Origin: Rhodococcus sp. Leaf247
GTDB lineage: Bacteria > Actinomycetota > Actinomycetes > Mycobacteriales > Mycobacteriaceae
DNA length: 64,000 nucleotides
Direction: 5' to 3'
Assembly: GCF_001426185.1 (NCBI RefSeq)
Contig: NZ_LMRP01000004.1
Coordinates: forward strand, 258,405 to 322,404
In this document: positions 18,186-25,531 of the stretch, piece after piece
Numbering within the stretch: position 1 is the stretch's first letter
Layout: every line of letters starts with the position of its first letter
The notes under the pieces: generated by a model
Databases searched by the model: none
Told to the model about the DNA's origin: nothing
Seen by the model: only the letters and a program-made list of their open reading frames with translations
Program-made: the position numbers and the translations under genes

Positions 18186-20018
18186 TCACGACGAGGGTGA
18201 CAGAGTCCCGGCGCGCAGCATTCCCAGGACGACGTCGGACGGCTGCGGCCGCGCATATAGGTAGCCCTGGGCTCTGGTGCACCCGAGCTCGACCAGCACG
18301 GCACGGGCATCGATGTCTTCCAGACCCTCTGCGATGAGATCGAGATCGTAGGCACGCGCCAGCGTCGTGACGGCCTCGACGATGGCTCGATCGTCCTGGC
18401 TGGTGGCCAGGTGGGTCACGAACTCGCGGTCGATCTTCACCGCGTCCACCGGGAGTGTCTTCAAGTGGGACAGGGAGCTGTATCCCGTCCCGAAGTCGTC
18501 GATCGCGACGCGGACACCCAGTGCGCGGACATCTTTCAACGCGCGGGCCGCCAACAGGACGTCGTGCACCACGGCGACCTCGGTGATCTCGATACAGAGT
18601 CGGTGGGGATCGATCGAGTGGGCCGCGAGCACGTCCTGCACAGTTCGGACGAAGTCGATCGACACCAACTGCGCCGGCGAGACGTTGACGCGGAGGGTGA
18701 TGTCCAGCGCGCCGAGCGTGCGGTGCCAGGAGGCGTACGTCCGGCACGCCTCGTTCAGTACCCACCGACCCAGATCGGTCGCGAGGTTGACTGCTTCGGC
18801 GATGGCCACGAACTCCACCGGCGGCAACATGCCCCTGGTGGGATGTTGCCAGCGCACCAGAGCTTCGACGGCGGTGATCCGGTCGTTCGTCAGGTCGATC
18901 TCGGGTTGGAAGTGCAGGAGCAACGACTCGCCCTCGATGGCTGCGCGCAGGTGGAGTTCGATGTCGTTCTGCAGTTCGTTGCGGGCACGGATCTCGTCGG
19001 TGAAGAGCGACACCGTGTTACCGCCGGCCGTCTTCGCGGCCAGCGCTGCCTGATCGGCGTCGGCGATCACGGAGTCGACCGTGCTGGTGCCCGGAACGGC
19101 CAGTGCGACGCCGATACTCGCTGTGCGCGAGATGTACTCGCCGGCCATGTCGACGCGCGCCGTGACGACGGTGAGGATGCGGCACGCCTCGGCGTAGGCG
19201 TCGTCCTCGGTGATCGGCGCAGGGAGTACAACCACGAATTCGTCGCCACCCCATCTGGCCAACAACGTCTCGGAGTCCGAATTGTCCTGCAGCCGTGACC
19301 CGATGGTGCGCAGGAACGAGTCGCCCGCCGAGTGGCCGAGGAAGTCGTTGAGCGCCTTGAGTCGGTCCAGGTCGAAGTAGAGGACCGCGAACGGTTCACC
19401 GCCCGCCTCGAGGCGGGAGCCGAGGTGATCGGAGACGCCCCGTCGGTTCAACAATCCGGTGAGCGCGTCGTGCGTGGCCGCCCATCGAAGATGTTCTTCA
19501 GCATGAATGCGCGCCTGGACCTGGGCGAACAGCGTGGCGACCGATTTGAGAGTGTCGACCTCGTCGTCCGACCATTCGCGGTCGCCCGACGCCACGAGGC
19601 CGAGGACGCCGGTCGTCTGGTCCCGCGACAACAGCGGAACCGTCGCCATCGAGATGGTCTGATAGCCGGATGCGCTCTCGACCAGCCGGCGGTACTGCTC
19701 CATCGCCGGGTCGGGACGGAACAACAGCGGCTCGACCAGGAACTCCGCCGCCGCGAAGACCGGGTCGGCATCCGCGAAGAAGACGGTGCCCAGAGGATCT
19801 GGCTGGGGAACATCGAGGCGCTCCGGCCACTCGGCGACCATGACGGTGGCGCGGAGATCCGTATCGTGGTGACGGAGATACGCGGCATCGGCGTCGAAGT
19901 ACCCGACAAGGTCCTCCAGGACGTCCCGGTAGCCGCCGCCCACGGTCATCGAATCGACGCCGATCAGATGTGTCGCAACCTGAGTCACGAGTACGTCGAG
20001 GCTCGAGCGGCGCTCCAA
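18186..20018 (-). CDS. GAF-GGDEF-EAL bifunctional cyclic-di-GMP enzyme (Rv1354c-like)
   Basis: A 610-residue protein. The N-terminal GAF-type domain (about 1-175) is followed by GGDEF (HDALTGLLNRRG; WGGDEF intact, no RxxD inhibitory site because the preceding residues are DSET) and EAL. The EAL residues are complete: EALVRW, RVNVSPAQL, CIEITEVAV, IDDFGTGYSSLSHL, VKIDREFV and IAEGLED. It should make and degrade c-di-GMP. As recalled, M. tuberculosis Rv1354c has the same domains and lies beside the MoeY gene, as here. The start is a TTG at 20018 with GAGGAGAA eight bases upstream. The MoeY-like gene ends 73 bases upstream, suggesting one operon. It is a close paralogue of the gene at 23681. Confidence 0.9.
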   Translation of the reverse strand: MERRSSLDVLVTQVATHLIGVDSMTVGGGYRDVLEDLVGYFDADAAYLRHHDTDLRATVMVAEWPERLDVPQPDPLGTVFFADADPVFAAAEFLVEPLLFRPDPAMEQYRRLVESASGYQTISMATVPLLSRDQTTGVLGLVASGDREWSDDEVDTLKSVATLFAQVQARIHAEEHLRWAATHDALTGLLNRRGVSDHLGSRLEAGGEPFAVLYFDLDRLKALNDFLGHSAGDSFLRTIGSRLQDNSDSETLLARWGGDEFVVVLPAPITEDDAYAEACRILTVVTARVDMAGEYISRTASIGVALAVPGTSTVDSVIADADQAALAAKTAGGNTVSLFTDEIRARNELQNDIELHLRAAIEGESLLLHFQPEIDLTNDRITAVEALVRWQHPTRGMLPPVEFVAIAEAVNLATDLGRWVLNEACRTYASWHRTLGALDITLRVNVSPAQLVSIDFVRTVQDVLAAHSIDPHRLCIEITEVAVVHDVLLAARALKDVRALGVRVAIDDFGTGYSSLSHLKTLPVDAVKIDREFVTHLATSQDDRAIVEAVTTLARAYDLDLIAEGLEDIDARAVLVELGCTRAQGYLYARPQPSDVVLGMLRAGTLSPSS

Positions 20019-20091
20019 CGTCGATTCTCCTCGCGAGAGTGTCGAGCGCGGAGGTGCGCTCGTGATGCCGACTGTACCTGGGGGACAGCCG

Positions 20092-22224
20092 TCATCGGGT
20101 TCGACGTCGACTTCGAATCGCCGGAGTTGTGCAGTGCGACAGACGCAATACCAGGGCGATCGGTTCGTTCACCTCGGCTCCGATGATGTCGACGAACTGC
20201 GATCGAAGTGCTGCAAGGTCTTTCGCGTATCTTCCCGACAAGCCCGAGAAGTCCTCGGTGGAACGGGCGAAGAGGAACACCGGCGAGACCGGATGCACTG
20301 CGAGGCCCAGCATCTCGGCCTCGATCCACACGCGTTCGACGGCGCTGCCGGCGGTGACGTGCTCCTGTGCGCTCGGACCGGACGCCATCACGACGGCGAC
20401 CGCCGACGTCGTGGCCATCCGATCACGGGTGTCGTCTCCCAATGCGGTACCGCCGTCCCAGTCGGCAAGCAGGCCCATCACGTCGGAGCGGCGAGCGACG
20501 TCGAGTTTCACGAGGTCGGTGGCGTCCAGCGCGAGTGTTCCGACGTCGATACCGGTGTCGGGATCATCGTCACCGGGCCATCTCAGCTCGGACATCATCT
20601 CGGTGTGCAGGGCTTCGGTGAGATAGCGCAGTCTGTCGGACTCGGCCAGCACGGCTCCCAGGTCGGCTAGCGCTCGGCGATCGGTGACGACAATCGCGCG
20701 GGCGCCTTCCTGCCGGGCCGCCGCCGTGAGAGCGTCGATCGAGCTCTGCGGCACGGGGGACGGGCGTCCCGCGTGCCGGTTGGTCGACCGCGCCATCATC
20801 GCCTCGTACAGTCCGGCGAGTTCGACGTCGGCAGGTGATCCCGACGTGTCCGTAAGGGCCGGACCCACCTCGACATCTGCGGAGATCGTCGCATCGTCCT
20901 GAGCTCGGAGGTCGACCGCAGCTGCTCTCCCGAGGTGCGCGGCGGCGACTCGAGCATTGAACAGCGCTGCGCCCAGGGCGACCTGGCTGCCGCGCCAAGA
21001 GACGTCGAGCCCGGTGGTGCGGCTCGGGTCGAGAGCGACGGTCAGCCGATCGGTCGTCGTCGACATCGTCCACGGCTGGACGTTGCCACCCGACGGTGCG
21101 CGCCGAGCTGCTTCCGCGATCACCTCGACCGTATCGACGGGGCGCTGCGACGGTGCCACGTCGGCCGGATCGACGAGCGGATCCGCGACGAGGGGCGGTG
21201 ACGTCAGGTCGTCGAGAAACGCATCGACGTCGATACGCGTGCGCCCCGATGCCACAGGGCGATCGAGGGCGATGCGACGTACCACCGACGCGACCGTCGC
21301 GCCGCCGAGAGCCACGTCGCTCCCGAGTTGCGGCCACGTCGAGATGGTTCTCTCCACTTCCACCATCGACGCGGCGAAGCGTGCCGACACGTCCGACGCA
21401 CCGAGAATCGACATGACATGCGGGACCTTGTCGCGGGTACTCAGGCCGGCCAGGTCCGTCGACTCGAGCGTGCCCAGTGCGCCGTGGAACAGCGGACGAT
21501 CCGGCTCGAGGTCGAACCGTTCGACGTCGAGCAGGCCGCGATCGCTGGTCTCCATGATGACGGGTATCCGGTGTCGTCGAGCCGCCTCGCGCAGAAGGAC
21601 TTTGATGTCCAGCGAGTCGCATTCCTCGACGACGATGTCGAGTCCGTCGAGGAAGTCGTCGACGGTGTCGGGTGTGATGCCGTCGTCGTACACGCGGACG
21701 GCCAGATACGGGTCGAGTTCGGCGATACGCCGCGCGACGACATGTGTCTTGCTCTCGCCGAGTTCGAGGATCGAGGAGGGGATCCGGTTCAGGTTGGACA
21801 GCTCGAGGTCGTCGAAGTCCGCGATGCGGAGCTCGCCGCAGAGACCTTCCAGTGCCAACGTGTGGGCGACAGCGTGGCCGACGCTGAGTCCGACGACTCC
21901 GATTCGGATGTCGCCGAGTCGATCCTGCTCGGCCGCGGTGATCTTGTTGCGGTTGCGATCGAGTCGCAGCCGCCGGAAACCCTTCGGCCCGACGACGTGG
22001 ACGAGGGTCCGCCGCCAGGGATAGTGGATCCACCGCGCGGTTTCGTCCGTGATGTCGCTGTCGGGCAGGGGGACCAGCTCCGCCAGCCCGCGCCGCTGCG
22101 CCTCCACGGTATCGAGAACCACCGTGTCGCCGTCCGTCCTCAGCGAGTCGATGCGCCGGCGGTCGTCGTCGTCTGTCGGGTCGAGAACGACGGCGCCGTG
22201 GTGCCCGAGCAGTGATCCGGTCAT
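20092..22224 (-). CDS. moeY: MoeY-like protein: ThiF/E1-type domain fused to nitroreductase domain
   Basis: A 710-residue fusion. The N-terminal half contains a ThiF/MoeB-like adenylating fold: IRIGVVGLSVGHAVAHTLAL (nucleotide loop), IADFDDLELSNLNR (the DxDxxxxSNLNR signature), IVVEECDSLDIKVLLREAAR and IPVIMETSDRG. The C-terminal half begins VIAEAARRAPSGGNVQPW, the start of the nitroreductase flavin fold. Rv1355c (annotated MoeY) has this combination; despite its name, a molybdopterin role is unproven, and activation of a peptide or sulfur carrier followed by flavin-dependent oxidation is possible. The start at 22224 overlaps the upstream stop as ATGA. The longer frame to 22656 is the shadow of that neighbour. 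Confidence 0.85.
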   Translation of the reverse strand: MTGSLLGHHGAVVLDPTDDDDRRRIDSLRTDGDTVVLDTVEAQRRGLAELVPLPDSDITDETARWIHYPWRRTLVHVVGPKGFRRLRLDRNRNKITAAEQDRLGDIRIGVVGLSVGHAVAHTLALEGLCGELRIADFDDLELSNLNRIPSSILELGESKTHVVARRIAELDPYLAVRVYDDGITPDTVDDFLDGLDIVVEECDSLDIKVLLREAARRHRIPVIMETSDRGLLDVERFDLEPDRPLFHGALGTLESTDLAGLSTRDKVPHVMSILGASDVSARFAASMVEVERTISTWPQLGSDVALGGATVASVVRRIALDRPVASGRTRIDVDAFLDDLTSPPLVADPLVDPADVAPSQRPVDTVEVIAEAARRAPSGGNVQPWTMSTTTDRLTVALDPSRTTGLDVSWRGSQVALGAALFNARVAAAHLGRAAAVDLRAQDDATISADVEVGPALTDTSGSPADVELAGLYEAMMARSTNRHAGRPSPVPQSSIDALTAAARQEGARAIVVTDRRALADLGAVLAESDRLRYLTEALHTEMMSELRWPGDDDPDTGIDVGTLALDATDLVKLDVARRSDVMGLLADWDGGTALGDDTRDRMATTSAVAVVMASGPSAQEHVTAGSAVERVWIEAEMLGLAVHPVSPVFLFARSTEDFSGLSGRYAKDLAALRSQFVDIIGAEVNEPIALVLRLSHCTTPAIRSRRRTR

Positions 22225-22973
22225 GAGATTGCTCCTGATGGGGCGAGGTGTGGCCGCTCGGACACGGCTCTGGTGCGAACGAGTTGTCGCGAGGCATTGT
22301 CCATGCGCCGAACATGGTCGGGCGCAGCGACATCTCGGAAGGACCGGGTGTCCCACCAGAGCGCCCGCGTCCGATATCTGTCGTCCGGGTACGACGCGGG
22401 TTCGACATCGAGGGCAACGACGGCACCGGCGTCCTGCCACATCGAGAGGACATGGTCGGCGGCGGTCACCAGGGCGTACCGGGCGTCGAGGAGCAGGCAG
22501 CCCAGCGGTCCTGCGTACCCGATCATGTCGGCGAGCTTGCTGGTCCGAGGGGCGGCTCCGTCGACCCACCCGGTCTTGAGCTCCACGACTCCCTCGCTCA
22601 GGCGGTCGTTCACCATGCGCCGCAGACGTGTTCGGCCGTCGGGATGGGAGCGCCATTCGCTGTCCGCATGAGTCTGTCGCGCATCGCTGTAGGGCCCCTG
22701 CAGGCGGGCGCCGGCCAACATGCGTCCCGCCGGATCGATGGCGCAGAAGAACAAGCTGGTGGTCGACCCGTCACGGATGACGTCGTAGTCCAACGCGGAG
22801 AACACGTCGTGGTGGACGTAGCTGCGGTGGGCGCCGTCGAGGAATCGCTCCCACAGATCGGGCCGGTCCGACGGGTCGGTGGCGACGATCGTGCACCCGA
22901 ACGCCGAGTCTGTGTAGTAACCCCGATCGGACGGCCTGGTTCCGACCGTCGACACGGTCGGCATCGCCGACAT
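22221..22973 (-). CDS. Conserved protein of unknown function beside MoeY, possibly acyltransferase-like
   Basis: A 250-residue soluble protein. The segment SLFFCAIDPAGRMLAGARLQ followed by VVELKTGWVDG and GYAGPLGCLLLDARYALVTA suggests an alpha/beta fold of the N-acyl amino acid synthase/GNAT type (substrate strand, then a sequence of acidic and glycine turns), but no acyl-CoA loop is certain. The family is not recognised with confidence. The ATG at 22973 has GGAGG five bases upstream, and the stop overlaps the MoeY start by four bases, so the pair is translated together. A PAS protein lies 32 bases upstream. Close linkage to MoeY suggests a shared pathway. Confidence 0.7.
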   Translation of the reverse strand: MSAMPTVSTVGTRPSDRGYYTDSAFGCTIVATDPSDRPDLWERFLDGAHRSYVHHDVFSALDYDVIRDGSTTSLFFCAIDPAGRMLAGARLQGPYSDARQTHADSEWRSHPDGRTRLRRMVNDRLSEGVVELKTGWVDGAAPRTSKLADMIGYAGPLGCLLLDARYALVTAADHVLSMWQDAGAVVALDVEPASYPDDRYRTRALWWDTRSFRDVAAPDHVRRMDNASRQLVRTRAVSERPHLAPSGAIS

Positions 22974-23005
22974 GTCGCCTCCGTTCCGTACGGTGTGGAT
23001 GACGC

Positions 23006-23446
23006 TCAGGCGACCGACGCGACGGGGACGACCGGAGTGGACTCGACCATCAGGTAACGGCGCCGCCCGACGAGCACGCGCGTCAGCAGAAGATCGACCT
23101 CGACGGCCGAGTGGTCCTTGCGCATCAGTCGCACTCGCGCTCGCGACATGCCGTCCGGCGAATGCGTCGCCCGGCCGGTGGCCGCGGCCAACTCGGGCGC
23201 ATCGTGGGGGTGGAGGATGCCTGCCGACGGCAGGGAGGCCAGCTCGGCGGCGTCGTAACCGAGGAGCCCGCTGCACGCGGCGTTGAACAGCGCCAGAGCG
23301 CCTGTCTCGTCGTGAATGGTCGTGGCGAGAGACGACCGGACCACGCGGTAGTACAACGTGGACAGGTCGGGAGCGGGAGCAGTGCTGTGCGCGCGTCGAG
23401 CTGGTTCGGATGACTGGCCGGCAACTGGGTCCCGCATGGCATGCAT
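23006..23446 (-). CDS. Stand-alone PAS domain protein
   Basis: A 146-residue protein made almost entirely of one PAS domain: LYYRVVRSSLATTIHDETGA, LFNAACSGLLGYDAAELASL, GILHPHDAPELAAATGRATH and the closing strand of VEVDLLLTRVLVGRRRYLMV. There is no output domain, so it probably acts as a sensory partner, perhaps for the c-di-GMP proteins encoded nearby. ATGs at 23446 and nine bases later are both possible. It is the first gene of a minus-strand run continuing through the unknown protein and MoeY, and diverges from the GGDEF-EAL gene at 23681 across a 234-base gap that must hold both promoters. Confidence 0.8.
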   Translation of the reverse strand: MHAMRDPVAGQSSEPARRAHSTAPAPDLSTLYYRVVRSSLATTIHDETGALALFNAACSGLLGYDAAELASLPSAGILHPHDAPELAAATGRATHSPDGMSRARVRLMRKDHSAVEVDLLLTRVLVGRRRYLMVESTPVVPVASVA

Positions 23447-23680
23447 TCTGGCACAACAACTTACAATCCTGCCAGACTAGTGTTGCGGTGAAACAGGGCC
23501 GGAGCCGGTTTTCCTGTGGTATCTCATGAGTTGCAGGTCATAGTGTTTGCGAGTCAGATGGTATGCATGTGATGCACCGGCAGTGCTCGAGCTGCGGTGT
23601 CCGCGGGGGCGGAGACGGTGTGTGGGGTGACAAGGGTTGTGCGGGGGCACGTCGGGGTCCGAAGAATTTCAGGAGATGTC

Positions 23681-25531
23681 ATGGAGGCACATCACGGCTC
23701 CGCAGGCGTGCGTCGGCCGTTGAACACACTTGTGTCCGATCTGGCGACGCGCCTTCTCGGTGCCGATGCGGCGACCGTCGCCGACGCGTACCGGCTGCTG
23801 CTGCGCGACCTGGTGAACGTCTTCGACATGGACACGTGCTTCCTGCGACACAACGACGCCGCGGCGGATGCGACGGTCATGGTCGCCGAATGGCCCCCGC
23901 GCTCGTTCGTGCCGGATCCCGACCCGCTGGGCGTCGTGAGGTTCGCCGACGCGGACCCGGTCTTCGCCGTGACTCGGACGCAGACGCAGGTGCAGATCTA
24001 CCGGCCGAGCGACCAGCCCGAGGACTACCGCGAACGGATCGAGGAAGGATCCGGCGTCCCGGCCACCACCGTCGTCACCGTTCCTCTCCTCGGCGCCGGG
24101 AAAACCCTCGGCGTCCTCGGCTTCGTCTGCTTCGAGGACAGGGAGTGGACTCCCGACGAGCTCGCGGCCGTGACGGCCGTGGGAGCGATGCTCGCGCAGG
24201 TGCAACGTCGGGTCGCGGCCGAGAACGAGCTGCGCAACACCGCCATGTACGACGAGTTGACGGGACTCCTGAACCGGCACGGCCTCGGTGAGCATCTCGC
24301 CGAACTCGTCGATGCCGGTTCCACGGTCGGGATCCTGTTCGTCGACATCGACCGACTGGCCGCCCTGAACGACTTCCTCGGGCACAGGATGGGTGATCAG
24401 TTCCTGCGCACCGTGGCACAGAGGCTTCGCGCGCGCCTGCCCGACAACGACGTCGTCGCCAGGCTCGGTGGGGACGAGTTCGTCGTCGTCCTCGGCGGAA
24501 CTCCGTCCGCCGACGTCGTCGCGGCGCGCGCGGAGGCGGTCCGGGCGTTGGTCGCGGAGCCGATGGTGATCGGCGACGACAGGGTCACCCGGACGGCCAG
24601 CATCGGGGTATCCGTCGGAACGGGAGATCCCTCCGAACTGCTCCGCCAGGCGGATCAAGCAGCGCTGCAGGTCAAGTCGGCCGGTGGAAACGCGGTGGTC
24701 CTCTACTCGGATGCGATCGCGGCGAGCAACGATCTGCGCAACGACATCGAGCTGACTCTGGGATGGGCCATCGCTCACGACAAGCTGATCCTGCACTTCC
24801 AACCCGAAGTCGATCTGCGCACGGGCACGGTCGTCGCCGTCGAGGCGCTGGTGCGGTGGCCGCACCCCACCCGCGGGCTGTTGGGCCCGGACGTCTTCGT
24901 CCCCATTGCCGACGCGTCGAACCTTGCCGCGGACCTCGGACGCTGGGTGATCGACGCGGCGTGCCGGGCCTACGTCGGATGGCGCGAGAAGACCGGCCGC
25001 ACCGATCTCGTTCTGCGCATCAACATTTCACCGGTGCATCTGGCTGTCACCGGGTTCGCGCGGGGAGTCCAGCGAGTACTCGACCACTACGGCATCCCGG
25101 CGAGATTGGTCTGCCTGGAACTGTCGGAAGTAGCCGTCGTCGACTCCGTCGCCGGTTCCGGAGCGGCGCTGATGGCGTTGCGCGAGATCGGCGTTCTCAC
25201 AGCCATCGACCATTTCGGCGTCGGATACTCCTCGCTCCTGCACCTCAAGCGCCTGCCGCTGGACGTCCTGAAGATCGACCGACATTTCACGGACGGCCTG
25301 GGTATCGAGGGCGACGACCGCGCGCTCGTCTCGGCCATGATCGGCCTCGCCACCTCGCTACGCCTCGACGTCGTCGCGAACGGAGTCGAGACCACCCGTG
25401 CGGCCCGGATGTTGGTCGCGTCGGGATGCCACCGCGCCCAGGGTCACGCCATCTGTCCACCTGTGGACGACGACGCGTTCACCGCGCTGCTCGTCGACGG
25501 GTCCCCGCTGATCGACCTGTTGGCGGACTGA
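23681..25531 (+). CDS. GAF-GGDEF-(degenerate EAL) protein, paralogue of the 18186 gene
   Basis: A 616-residue protein closely parallel to its neighbour: shared ATVMVAEWP, DPDPLG and FADADPVFA motifs in the GAF part (about 15-180), then GGDEF at residues 263-267, intact, with PDND in place of the RxxD inhibitory site. In the EAL domain E388 and the NIS and LSE segments remain. DDFG has become DHFG (H511) and the EGVE glutamate is asparagine (N567, VVANGVET). Both are residues needed for metal binding or catalysis in characterised EAL enzymes, so phosphodiesterase activity is probably lost and the domain may only bind c-di-GMP. AGGAG lies six bases before the ATG. The 3' end overlaps the convergent oxidoreductase gene by 88 bases. 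Confidence 0.88.
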   Translation: MEAHHGSAGVRRPLNTLVSDLATRLLGADAATVADAYRLLLRDLVNVFDMDTCFLRHNDAAADATVMVAEWPPRSFVPDPDPLGVVRFADADPVFAVTRTQTQVQIYRPSDQPEDYRERIEEGSGVPATTVVTVPLLGAGKTLGVLGFVCFEDREWTPDELAAVTAVGAMLAQVQRRVAAENELRNTAMYDELTGLLNRHGLGEHLAELVDAGSTVGILFVDIDRLAALNDFLGHRMGDQFLRTVAQRLRARLPDNDVVARLGGDEFVVVLGGTPSADVVAARAEAVRALVAEPMVIGDDRVTRTASIGVSVGTGDPSELLRQADQAALQVKSAGGNAVVLYSDAIAASNDLRNDIELTLGWAIAHDKLILHFQPEVDLRTGTVVAVEALVRWPHPTRGLLGPDVFVPIADASNLAADLGRWVIDAACRAYVGWREKTGRTDLVLRINISPVHLAVTGFARGVQRVLDHYGIPARLVCLELSEVAVVDSVAGSGAALMALREIGVLTAIDHFGVGYSSLLHLKRLPLDVLKIDRHFTDGLGIEGDDRALVSAMIGLATSLRLDVVANGVETTRAARMLVASGCHRAQGHAICPPVDDDAFTALLVDGSPLIDLLAD

